Shown: piece after piece, positions 53,643 to 63,612 of the stretch
How the letters are laid out: each line of letters starts with the position of its first letter
Numbering within the stretch: the stretch's first letter is position 1
DNA from: Saccharina japonica
Taxonomy: Eukaryota > Sar > Phaeophyceae > Laminariales > Laminariaceae
Assembly: GCA_008828725.1 (NCBI GenBank)
Contig: MEHQ01003689.1
Coordinates: 181,481-245,480 of the forward strand
Direction: 5' to 3'
Length of the DNA stretch: 64,000 nt
The notes under the pieces: model-generated
Seen by the model: the letters and a program-made list of their open reading frames with translations, nothing else
Told to the model about the DNA's origin: nothing
The model's database searches: none
Program-made: the position numbers and the translations under genes

Positions 53643-53696
53643 CTGTCAAGTGTGATGCAACAGCAGCAGCAGCAGCAGCAGTGATTGATCACTACT

Positions 53697-53974
53697 AGGA
53701 CCGTTCCTATGTATCGAGCAACTTTTGTCCAAAATTTTCAATATTGATTTTTTTGTGCAATTTTTTCGTATTTCTATATTTTCCCAAAAAAACAAATATT
53801 CCAAATGTTGGAATGCGAACGAAGCCTTCCAAATAGTTTGCCCTCTGTTTAACATTCCAAACTTTCCAAATAGATCCCTCCCGCTTTTCCTGCTTTTTTC
53901 TGCTTTTCTTGAAATCCAATTTTTTGGATTTTTTTGGAAGAAAACAAAAACGTTGCTCAATAAGAACGGCCCTT
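53697..53974. mobile_element. Family F fold-back element
   Basis: AGGACCGTTCCTATGTATCG to TGCTCAATAAGAACGGCCCT, about 55 bases upstream of exon 1. Confidence 0.8.
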
Positions 53975-54034
53975 TTTATTATAGCAGTGTTGCACATACA
54001 TCGCAGTTATTTTTTTTTTCTCGATACATCGAAT

Positions 54035-54190
54035 GACGCGTGCTACGGTAGCCTGCATGCAGGTGCACCATATTTCTGCCTTCCGAGGGTGGTCACTTAA
54101 GGAGCTCCACATATCTCACCCAAAAACTGATTTTGGAGGAGAATAAAAGTGTTATATACCCGACGAACTAACTGATTGAATCCATGGACC
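54035..54190 (-). mobile_element. Family A fragment
   Basis: GACGCGTGCTACGGTAGCCT, then TTCTGCCTTCCGAGGGTGGT and AAACTGATTTTGGAGGAG; the right end was not found. A second, shorter fragment starts near 54255. Confidence 0.5.
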
Positions 54191-54466
54191 TCAGTTTGTA
54201 GAAAAAAGGAAAATTATGCAAACGCAAAGAAATAAATGTCCGGCGGAGTTTGGGTGCTACGTAGCCTGCAGCAGTGCCGCATATTTTGCCGTTCGTCGGA
54301 GGGTGTCACTTAAGGAGCTCACATATCTCAATCCAAAAACTGATTTTGGAGAGAAAAACTAGTGTGTAGTACCCGCCCTGAACGAATCTTAAGGTTCCTC
54401 ATCAATCATGTGTAAAATGAAAAATCTGCAATCAGGAGAAAAGACCGAATTCGGGATTAACCCATT

Positions 54467-55245
54467 CAGAACTGAAAAAAAATGTCCTCACTAATTCAGT
54501 AGTTTTTCCCCAAATATGTGGGACCATTCTTAAGGGGTTGACCCATTCAGAACTGACAAAAATTATCCCACACTAATTCAGTAGTTTGTCCCAAATATCG
54601 TGGGACCGAGTTCTTAAGGGGTTAACCCATTCAGTAACTGACAAAAATTATCCCACACTAATTCAAGTAGTTTGTCCCAACATTGTCGGGACCGAGTTCT
54701 TAAGGGGTTGACAATTCAGAACTGACAAAATTATCCCACACTAATTACAAGTAGTTTGTCCCCAATATCGTGGGACCAGTTCTTAACCCGTGTTAGGAGC
54801 AGATCCTTTTGGGACAAACATCCACCTAATTCTAAGTAAGTTTGTCCCCAAATTCGGGACTCAGTTAACGTTAAGGGGTTATCACCCATTCATAACTGAC
54901 AAAAATGTTCCCACACTAATTCAAGTAGTTTGTTTGTTCGCCCAAAACGTGGGAACCGGTTCTTAACGGTAACCCTTTTGGATGTTCAGACCCTTCAAAC
55001 TTGGACAAACTATCTGACATATTCCTAAGTGTTTGTCCCCAAAACGGGGACCGTTTCCTGTAAGGGGTTTAACCTTCAGTAACTGCAAAACTATCCAACA
55101 CTAATTCCAAGTAGTTTTGTCCCCAAAACGGGGGACCGTTCTCGTAACCCTTTTAGACTGCAGTTACCCGTTGTTTGGGGAAACAAAGCCATCTAATTCT
55201 AAGTGATTTGTCCCCAAAACGGGACGCCAGTCCTATCAGGGTTAA
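54467..55245. repeat. Tandem array of about nine family D units
   Basis: Successive units of about 80-95 bases, each with AACCCATTCAGAACTGAC, CACACTAATTCA, AGTAGTTTGTCCC and TTCTTAAGGGGTT. The left units are the GAACTGAC subtype, the right units the GACTGCAG subtype, so two subfamilies sit head to tail in one array. Confidence 0.8.
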
Positions 55246-55445
55246 GGAGCCCCGAAATTCAGAAAACGTTTCAGGCTACCGAAAAAAGTGGTACTCTACT
55301 GCATACCTCTACCGTAAGCAGCGTACGATTTTTTTTTTTTTTTTTTTTTTTTTTGTAGGTATATACTCGTATCCGACGTGTATCGATCGCCGTTCCATGC
55401 TGGCAACTCTGAAATCGATAGCTATAAAATTGTATTTTGCTCTTG

Positions 55446-55478
<33 letters not shown>

Positions 55479-55519
55479 TCTGAAGATCGAAGGATTGAGT
55501 CAAATCAATCACTACTATT

Positions 55520-55840
55520 TACGGGGGATCCATAGTAAGGGCCCGTTTTAACGAAGAAAAAAAAAATCAATTTGGAAAAAAAAAAATCAAATCGCTCTTC
55601 ATTGGTCAGGACCCGCACCACCACCCAAGATTATACCCCAAGTAAGTTCCTAATCTTCGGTGCTGGTGCGTGTGTTGACCAATGAAAAGCGTATTTGAAT
55701 TTTATTTTTTCACAAATTGAATTTATTTTGTACTCGTTAATATGGGCCCTAAATAGGACCAAATATTGTTCGTAAAAAAAAGGGAAACATATAGGAGTTT
55801 GTGTATACCGTAGGGTCCTATTTACTATGGTCCTCCGTGA
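55520..55840. mobile_element. Family C element split by a family B insertion
   Basis: TTTACGGGGGATCCATAGTAA is cut by the B element at 55540-55749 and resumes TAAATAGGACCAAATATTG, closing with GTCCTATTTACTATGGTCC. Removing B and one TAA restores the CATAGTAAATAGGACC word. Confidence 0.85.
55540..55749. mobile_element. Family B fold-back element, nested in family C
   Basis: GGGCCC termini, TAA duplicated at both edges, hairpin core present. Confidence 0.9.
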
Positions 55841-56090
55841 CAGCTGAGTCTGTGATGATAGTATTTGCAGTGTCGATTGTCTTGTGTCCAGGGTGTGGGT
55901 GGACGCATGCTACGGTAGCCTGCCTGCATGCAGGTGCACTCCCTTGTTTTTTCCTGCATGCAGGTGCACTCCCTTGTTTTTTCCTGAGGGTGGTATGGCC
56001 GCTTGAGGGACCTCTATACCTGCAGTAGTCAAAAACTGTTTTTGGGACAAGAATAAAAAGCTCTACCCGATGAACAATGCCAATATCTAA

Positions 56091-56303
56091 GGGCCCGTTT
56101 TAACGAAGGAAAAAAGAATCAATTTGGAAAAAAATAAATAAATCAAAATCCGCTTTTCATTGGTCAGAACCCGCACCACCACCCAAAGATTATCCCCCAA
56201 GATTCTAATATTTGGTGCTGGTGCGTGTGTTGACCAGCGAAAAGCGAATTTGAATTTTATTTTTTCCAAATTGAATTTATTTTATACTCGTTACTATGGG
56301 CCC
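56091..56303. mobile_element. Family B fold-back element
   Basis: GGGCCC ends flanked by TAA on both sides; adjacent to the next copy. Confidence 0.9.
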
Positions 56304-56306
56304 TAA

Positions 56307-56515
56307 GGGCCCGTTTTAACGAAGAAGAAAAAAAATCAATTTGGATTTTTTTTTATTCAAATCCGCTTTTCATTGGTCAACACACGCACCAGCACCAAAG
56401 ATTAGGATCTTGGGGCATAAAATTTGGTGCTGGTGCGTGTGTTGACCAATGAAAAGCGAATTTTTATTTTTATTTTTCCAAATTGAATTTATTTTATACT
56501 CGTTAATACGGGCCC
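56307..56515. mobile_element. Family B fold-back element, back to back with the previous
   Basis: The TAA at 56304-56306 is shared between the two elements, and another TAA follows 56515. This suggests that the second element used the first one's target duplication. Confidence 0.9.
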
Positions 56516-56601
56516 TAAGTACAAAATGCGCGAAATTGCAACACCAAAATGAATATACGATGATTTTGGGTTAAGGCGCGCGCGAGCCACTCAGAAACCA
56601 T

Positions 56602-56854
56602 GACGCGTGCTACGGTAGAGGTAGCACTTTCCGGCTGAATCGTTTTCTGAACGATCGGGTTCCTTAACCCAATTTCGCCGGAGACTTTCATTTTCGTGAC
56701 GAATAATGTTTCAGAGTATACTTCGGCCAAGAGATTTCTCATCCGGCAGCACTTTTATTTTCCTCCAAAAACCATTTTTTTTTTGTAAGGTATGACCCTC
56801 CTTAAGTGAGGAGCTCAGAAAAAAACATGGTGCTCCTCTAGCGTAGCATGCGTC
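56602..56854 (+). mobile_element. Family A element
   Basis: GACGCGTGCTACGGTAGAGG to TAGCGTAGCATGCGTC. A solitary extra terminus follows at 56861-56900. Confidence 0.85.
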
Positions 56855-56989
56855 CCATTTCAGTCAAAAAGTGCTACCTCTATCGTACGTAGCACGCGTC
56901 GGTGTTCAAATACGTTCTCAGGGTTATTTACGGTGATTTGTTTGTTTGTTTGTTTGTTTTTTATCGGTTCGGTGCGACTCGGTACGGTT

Positions 56990-57180
56990 ATAACCGCACC
57001 GCACTGCACTGCACCGTAGGATGAGTGCCGCCCCGCACCGCCGTAGCGCACCGTGCGTTGTACCATACGATTTTCCGAAAACCGCGCAGAACCGCACCGT
57101 ATTATTAGGGGCGCCTTCTAAACCGCACCGCACCGTCTGCGTTAAGGTGCGGTGCCAAAAACCGTTGGCTCGGTTATTTG
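56990..57180. repeat. CCGCACCG-rich tract
   Basis: Repeated ACCGCACCG and GCACTGCACTGCACCG words; no gene. Confidence 0.6.
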
Positions 57181-57251
57181 AGGGTTCCGTTTCGATTAGC
57201 TTGAAACCGTAGAAAAGTCGTGGCTCCGTCGGCCGTGGAGCCGTGCTATAG

Positions 57252-57579
57252 AGCCGGCGTCCCCGGTGGAATGGCAGGTGAATTTCGTCTCGGTTAGAGT
57301 CAAGGTCGTGGGTTCGAGCCCCCCCGAGTGCATGCTGGGATGTACTTTTTCTCGCAAAAAATATCTCGACTACGTAGCGGAAAGCGCGAGAGCGTGAGTT
57401 AGCGAAAATTCGATGAAGCTCGACGAGCGTTGGGAATGCTGAACCCCTCTGCGCGATAAAAATCAAGGCCCGAACCGTAGTGGGGAGAAGGGAGAAGAGC
57501 CTGCTTTGCGACCACGGATCTGAGTTACAACTATGTAGGGAGAGAAACAAGAAGTGCGAAGATAATAAATGGGATGGGG
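57252..57579 (+). mobile_element. SINE S1, plus orientation
   Basis: GGCGTCCCCGGTGGAATGGC head, GTGGGTTCGAGCCCC B-box, AATAAATGGGATGGGG end and an A-rich tail. Confidence 0.85.
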
Positions 57580-57744
57580 AAAAAACAATAAGTAGGGCTC
57601 ACGATTTTGTACGGGAAAATAACAGTAAATAGGGCTCACGAGTTCGTACGATTCATCACGGTTTCTGCACGGTTTGGTGCCAAAAGTGGTAACTTGTTTG
57701 GTGAACCAACGTAGGCACGGTTTATCGTACACCAGGTACATATC

Positions 57745-58205
57745 AGGGCGTTAATAAGTGGTTCGGCGTCTGTTGCGCACAGCGCAAGGTGTGTTGCGCC
57801 CCCGGAGGCGAAAACATTGCGATCTATGCGCGAGTACCCGCCTCAAAACTAAGTAAGAGGCCTTTAAATTCATTTTTGGCTCCGGCGATTAGACAAAAGT
57901 GCCTAAAAAATAATAAGGAGAGCCTACGGTGAATAGTAAAAGGTGCCTAATTTTTGTTTTCGACTATGGCGAAGAGGACAAAGGGGTTAAAATACGGCTC
58001 ATTATTAAGAAAAAAAGCCCCCCCAAAAGCTCTCTCGTTTCCGGCGAGAAATAAACGCGCAATACCATTTTTCGCCTGCGGCGGAAAATGTTGCGCGCCC
58101 AAAAACGCGTGTTGCGCTGCGCGCATCCAGCCTCGCGGCGACTGTTGCGCAAAACGGTTATTTTGACCAAATGTTGCGCCAGCGCAACAGCGCAACACCT
58201 ACCTG
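57745..58205. mobile_element. Repeat element with TTGCGC-rich ends (family J)
   Basis: Begins ATCAGGGCGTTAATAAGTGG with TTGCGCACAGCGCAA; ends CGCCAGCGCAACAGCGCAAC. About 460 bp. The interior has GAGAAATAAACGCGCAA and AAAAACGCGTGTTGCGCT words also found in the next copy. Confidence 0.7.
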
Positions 58206-58364
58206 GTATTTGTATGTTACGTGGCATTTCATGTTTTTATACTACGCGTGTTAATATAAATATAAAATATATCAGAAAAAAAAAAAAAACATCTGTGAGC
58301 TCGAGCATTTCGCGAAACTCATCTTTGCTATCATAGCTGAGTGTAATATCTGGTATAGTACGAG

Positions 58365-59790
58365 TGTATCAGGGCATTAATTAGTGGTACGGCCTCTGTT
58401 GCGCGCAGCGCAACATGCGATGCAAGATGTGTTGCGCGCAGGCGCGCAAGCCCCCCGCAGGGTCCCCCGGAGGGCCTCCCGGGAGAGCCCCCGGAGGACC
58501 CCCGGAGGACCGCCGGAGGCATTTTTTTAATTGATCTATGCGCGAATATACGCCTAAAAACTAAGTAAGAAGCCTTTAATTTTTTATTGGCTACGTACGG
58601 CGAATAGCAAAAGGTGCCTAATTTTTGTTTTCAACTATGGCGAATAGGACAAGGGGCCTAAGGGTGCGAATTAACGAGGGCAAGTTTCAAATCGAATCGA
58701 TTTCAAATCGATTTTGTTTTATGAATCGAATCGATTTTTTTCCGATTTGAAGTGAAAAGACGGCTTTGCGTCTTATCAGGTGTAATCACGTATTATTTGT
58801 TCCGTATGTTCTCGAAATGTGATTGAGATCGGAATAGCGCGACATCCCACAGAACGCCCGGCTGACAAGTACCGAGGAGAGAAGCTGAGAGCGACGGCGT
58901 GCATCATCACGTGCACGCCGCCTACAGTACAGCCTTTGTTCTATTTTCAAGGCCCAGCCTAGAAAGCTGTTACTCTCAGCTTCGCTTGGGTGGTCGGAGG
59001 AAGCCCTCAAACGCCAGACACCGGACAGTGACAGCGATGTAGCTATCGAAGTCTTGAGTTTTTCCTCCGTGTTTTGGGTCGATCGCTTGGTCCTCGTCGG
59101 GCTTGGCCGATCGAGCTGGTGGAAAAATTGGGCTTGCGACCGCCATGATATTTTTTGAGGAGCCACCGCCGGGCCACGTTGTACTATGGTCTGTAGCCGT
59201 GGGCGCGACTATTGCAACGGTCGCCACTCCTTGAGGTTAACGATTTATCGCCTCGTTGGTGGTTGTCGAGAACAGCCCAAACAGCGACGGATCGCCTCGG
59301 GAACGTTCACCCAGTGGGAACATGCCAGGCATGTTGGATACACTCCAATCGATTCGAATCGATTCGAATCGATTCGATTCGATTTGCAAAACATAACGTA
59401 TTTTGGGACTTCTTTTCATATCCGATCTAATCGTTTTTTTCATGTCCCAAAGTACAAAGGTCTTTCCGGTGATTCATGCTTTGACCAATCAGATGAAAGT
59501 CCGCGTCGATTCATTAAAAAAAAATCGATATGAAATCGATTCGATTTGCAATTTCCTTTCGGTAATACGGACTAATTATTGATTAAAAAGACCCCCTAAA
59601 CGTTTTCTCGCCTCCGGCGAGAAATAAACGCGCAACATTTTTTTTCGCCTGCAGCGAAAAATTTGCGCTCCCAAAAAACGCGTGTTGCGCTCCGCGCAAC
59701 CAGCCACTCGGCGACTGTTACGGAAAACGGTTATTTAGGCAAAATATCGCGCCAGCGCAACAGCGCAACACATAATCAATGCCCTGGTAT
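58365..59790. mobile_element. Second family J element, interrupted
   Basis: The left part (58365-58662) and right part (about 59580-59790) match successive halves of the element at 57745-58205. About 920 bases of unrelated DNA separate them. Confidence 0.7.
58662..59580. mobile_element. Insertion nested in family J
   Basis: The inserted DNA has inverted ends rich in AATCGATTTC (AAATCGAATCGATTTCAAAT at left, TATGAAATCGATTCGATTTG at right). It carries a further GATTCGAATCGATTCGAATC tract near 59347. Between these are minus-strand frames such as VAPTATDHSTTWPGGGSSKN with no recognised domain, perhaps captured gene DNA. Exact edges are uncertain by about 10 bases. Confidence 0.55.
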
Positions 59791-60243
59791 GTTATTGTTG
59801 TTGTTGTTGTCTTCACATTAAACTCGTTTCAGTTGCTAATCCCTATAGTCTGATCTAGCATGATCACAGCCCGTGGTCACAAAAGTGCTAGAGCCATCAG
59901 AGAATCCTCAAGAACACGCACACTTAGCAGGGAAAGGATACACAAGTCCGAAGAGGTACACCTAAAATCCCTACAGCATGTTATGCGTGTCCAAAACTGA
60001 ACTACACGCCCGCAATCTCCATTCGACTCCAGCAGCACCCCCCCCCCTCCCACTCTTTACCAATGAATTTGCCGACTACAGCGTAACTACTGTCTGAAGT
60101 GCTGTCTGTACAAAAACACACGGTAGGCGTGGGAACAAGATGGGGCACGCACCTGCTGTCTGAAGTGCTGCCGGAATGACAGTCCGCGGGCACACAGTGA
60201 AAAAGAACAGCCAACCAAAGCCATCACGTCAATTGATAATTAC
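59791..60243. other. No gene recognised
   Basis: A GTT microsatellite (59790-59810) and a short repeated CTGTCTGAAGTGCTG word (60091 and 60159). A minus-strand open frame here has a donor-like GTGCGT at about 60147-60152, but no support as an exon. Confidence 0.4.
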
Positions 60244-60389
60244 CCGAATCTATCCTGAACGTCTGTGTTAGGCACAGCATTATAAACATCGACACTGATT
60301 AGGAATCGTTCCACATTGAAGGGGTCTTCCACGATCAGGCACACAATGAAGGCACCCGGGGTGTCCGCGCCATCTCTGCCGCGTCTCTC
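60244..60389 (-). CDS. Exon-like segment of an unrecognised gene
   Basis: After GGTTTTGTAG the minus strand reads RRGRDGADTPGAFIVCLIVE and DPFNVERFLISVDVYNAVPN, then TDVQDRFG and a GTAATT donor. The frame also stays open further upstream (WVGVDDVTGFVE). The composition looks coding. Family unknown; probably the same gene as the segments at 61.6 and 62.5 kb. Confidence 0.45.
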
Positions 60390-60757
60390 TACAAAACCAG
60401 TGACGTCATCCACACCGACCCAACAACAACATTCGGGGGAAAAAGCGAAGAATTTGTCAACAGAAAACAGAAAAACAATAATGTTCGTCCGTCACGGGTC
60501 GATGTCGTCCGTGCTCCGGATCGCTTCTCCTGTGCGCTGCTGTGCTGCTGCGCCGGCGCGCTGCTGTGCTGCTGCTCAGGCGCGCCGCTCCGGTGCCGCT
60601 CGGCCAGTCCTAGCACGACCACACTCGACCCGCTCCGTCCGTACACGCTCTCGTTGCTGTCCTTCCCAGTCGGCTCCTCGCTTTCTCTCTCGTTGCACTC
60701 AGGGTGCTTGGTCTGAAAAATAAAAATTCTCGCGCTGAAGGGATTGACCAGTCCAAC

Positions 60758-61147
60758 AACAGCTCGTCGCCACACGCTCCCTCCTCCTTTGATGGCGAAG
60801 CCAGGTTACTGAGACAGTACAGCTCCCTCTAGCAAACACACCTAGGGCCGTGTACGTAGTGTCCGTCCACCTTTCTGATGGCGTCTGCCTCCGCGCACAA
60901 AAGTGAGATGGACATTGCTGTCTACACCGACGGCCAAAAAGGCCCGTGCATCTGAACTTTTGCGCCTAACGCACCAGTGCCGATCCAACTCTACCGCTGC
61001 ACACGCTTCGCGGCGGGTGCGCAGCAGCAAGAAGGTATCGGTCCGCTTGAGGGTGAGCCTAGCCTTGCTCGCTAGAAAGACCCCCCCCCCTCGCTATGGG
61101 CCATGCCGAAGCAAAAAATTTGCCGAGGCAGCGAGGGGAAGAAGGGA
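60758..61147. repeat. Left arm of a long inverted repeat
   Basis: About 388 bases that reappear inverted at 63613-64000 with a few percent differences. The inner edge is at GGGGAAGAAGGGAG. Both arms hold a frame with RHWCVRRKSSDARA on the outward-reading strand, with replacement changes between the arms. Confidence 0.9.
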
Positions 61148-61605
61148 GTATGTAGTAATAATGTGAAAAAAAACGAAAAAACACAAAATCTTGGCAACCC
61201 CGGGAAAAAAAATATATATATATATTCTCCTACTGTAGAGCTGTAGAGCAAATACGAAACAAATATCGTACGTACATATCATACGTACGACGTTTTTTTC
61301 CCTTCATCAGTTGCCATACTATTTCTGGTGTAAGTTCTACCTTTTCATGACTCCCTACGGAAAACGACATTTCTCTGGTCCCAGTGCTCAGACTGCCGAC
61401 CGAAGAGTAGTTTTAGAGAGCGTACGTCATGGTCAACATTTGTGTCTCAGGAGGCGTATCGATCAGATTAATTTTTTTATCATTAAGAGTGCCTCTTACT
61501 CAAAAACGACTCTATATACCCCTGGTACCCAAAGACGAATTTGGAAAAATGACAGTATCTCCGGCTGCTGATATTGTTTTTAACTGAGATTTTCGACGAA
61601 CCTAC

Positions 61606-61775
61606 CTGGGCCTCTAGTTCGACCGTCCGTAGCGTCCTGCGTGGCCACAGCAGAGTGTAGATACCAAACAAGAGCTCCGAAACGATCAAAAACTTGCTGC
61701 GGATCACTTTCGTGTCGCGATGCAAACACAGCAATGCCTACGCTCCCTTGCAGATCCAAGAGCCCCAATACCTCC
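61606..61775 (-). CDS. Exon-like segment of an unrecognised gene
   Basis: Acceptor TCTCCTAG, donor CCAG-GTAGGT. Reads EVLGLLDLQGSVGIAVFASR, HESDPQQVFDRFGALVWYLH and SAVATQDATDGRTRGP. Family not recognised. Entry and exit phases do not match the segment at 62.5 kb directly, so an exon between them may be missing. Confidence 0.45.
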
Positions 61776-62195
61776 CTAGGAGACTATAACGAACAAGCTA
61801 TACGTTGGTCGGTCGGAGGTCTGAGCCTTGAAACTGTTGTACGTATGATAGCTATATGCCGTGTTCGGTAAGGAGTACTGATATGGTGTTTTGTACCAGA
61901 AATGGTATTGCTGCTGTAAAAAAGACGAACAATATATATTTTCAACACTCGAGCACTCATTTTTTTTATGTTCGAAGGGGCGCTTAAAACACCGAGAAAC
62001 CAGGCTCGCCGTCCACCAAAAAGCCTGACAGGACTTATTTCACATCACCGGGATATTGACATAAGGGAACAAGGACGCCCAATGAACGTGTCTAGCGTGT
62101 CACGCAGCTTCCAAAGTTGAGTTTCAGCCGTTCTAATCGGCCGTACTCACAGCTGGCGTACTTTTATATTTTTATAAGAATGGGAGGAAGAAAGT

Positions 62196-62220
62196 AAAAA
62201 AAGCACACACACACACACAC
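62196..62220. repeat. (AC)n tract
   Basis: A short ACACAC microsatellite. Confidence 0.8.
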
Positions 62221-62459
62221 AACATCGTGTCGCATTCGCAAAGGCCGTGCAGAGATTTGCGGCACGGGACGCCTACTCTGTAAGACAGGCTATCCCTACA
62301 TATCATTAATATGAAAAGTCGGCCTGGTTCCTTGATTGATACCCTGTCAGCTGTCGCCTTCCTGCTTTCGTCAACCGCGGTTTCCTTACGACCCCCCCCC
62401 CCCCTTTTCCCACTCCGTGGTGCACCACCCACGACCGATGCGCGGCGCTGTCTACTCAC

Positions 62460-62615
62460 GTCCACCTCATTCTTGTGCCATTTGACCATGAATCGTTCGG
62501 CTGCTTCGAGAACCCCCCCCGTACCACTTGCCCGCAATATTCCTGCTGCAATGGTCCACACAGTGGTCTTTACTCCAAACACCAACGCCGTGGACCCCTC
62601 GGTAACTCGAAACAC
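62460..62615 (-). CDS. Exon-like segment of an unrecognised gene
   Basis: Acceptor CTGTTTTAAG, donor GAC-GTGAGT; 52 codons. Reads VFRVTEGSTALVFGVKTTVW, TIAAGILRASGTGGVLEAAE and RFMVKWHKNEVD. The consensus donor and open frame support it. No domain recognised. Confidence 0.5.
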
Positions 62616-62814
62616 CTTAAAACAGCCGATTTTCCTAACTGAGAATTGCCTTTCCGATGATAATGAAAATCGGGAAAAAAAATGTTTTTTGAATTGTAAG
62701 AGATGTACTTCTCTGACAGTTAAACTGTACGCTGTAAACTATTGTCAGTTGTGACAGCCGTCGATGACACAAAAGAAAATCGAAATCGGCATCGGCAGTC
62801 TCAAGATATTGAAG

Positions 62815-63062
62815 ATCCAAGAAAATCTGGATTTATGGGCGAGGTACCTCGCTCATAAATGCCAATTTCCTACGATATATCCTCTGTTTTACGAGCCTGT
62901 CAAGCTTGGTTTCGCTTTTTTTTCGTGGATCGATACCTACCATCGAGGAACCTACATTCTAGGTTGAATATTTATTGTGAGCGAAATACAACTCGTAAAA
63001 AACAACAATAAAATCGTTTTTCATTCTCATCGGAAAGGCAATTCTCAAATAGAAAATCGGCT
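62815..63062. repeat. Uninterrupted copy of the repeat that hosts the 36.6-kb insertion
   Basis: GGATTTATGGGCGAGGTACC, TTTTACGAGCCTGTCAAG, CTCATCGGAAAGGCAATTCT. The same words lie on either side of 36642-38250. Confidence 0.75.
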
Positions 63063-63067
63063 GTTTT

Positions 63068-63325
63068 AAGGCCATTCATTCTTATCGGAGCCATGAATTT
63101 TCAAAATTTCCAATATTGTTTTCGCGCAATGTTTTGTATTTCCATTTTTTCCTATTTTTTTCCCTCCAAATAGTGGAATGCGAAGCCTTCAAAATATTTT
63201 GCCCTCCTGGAGAATTTAAAAAGCTTTGGAAATGTTTCGTCTTTTTCGGCTTTTTCTTAGAAAAAAAATATTATTTTTTTTTCGGAAAAAAACAAAAATG
63301 CTCGATAATAAAAGAATGGCCCTTT
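63068..63325. mobile_element. Family F fold-back element, diverged
   Basis: AAGGCCATTCATTCTTATCG to AAAAGAATGGCCCTTTT with an AT-rich interior. Confidence 0.65.
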
Positions 63326-63612
63326 TAGTGTATCAGGCGGTCAAACGTTTTGAACAGCAGTACCCGTACTTTATCCAGCGCAGATCTCGCGCGTCAGAAT
63401 ACCGGTGCCATTGCAGCAGCAGAGTATGGTCGGCTAGCCATGTGTGGACGCACACTCCCGTTTCCAGGGCCGGGCGCCGCCGCCTCTACCGCGGCTGAGT
63501 ACATACATGTTAATATTAATAGTACATCACACTCTGCTGGTGCTCCCTCCGCCTTGACCGTTGGCTCGCTTTCGCTTTTGCTGTCATCTTTTGTTTTCCA
63601 CGCGTATCCTAG

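Noticed and set aside
54467-55245. Structural RNA cluster
   Set aside because: The hairpins are the transposon family D palindromes, also scattered elsewhere; nothing points to a transcribed RNA.
53643-60243. Signal-peptide exon of the sulfatase
   Set aside because: I searched the minus strand for a Met-start hydrophobic stretch ending in phase 1 at a donor and found none that was convincing; a MALVGCSFS-type frame near 60.2 kb ends in the wrong phase.
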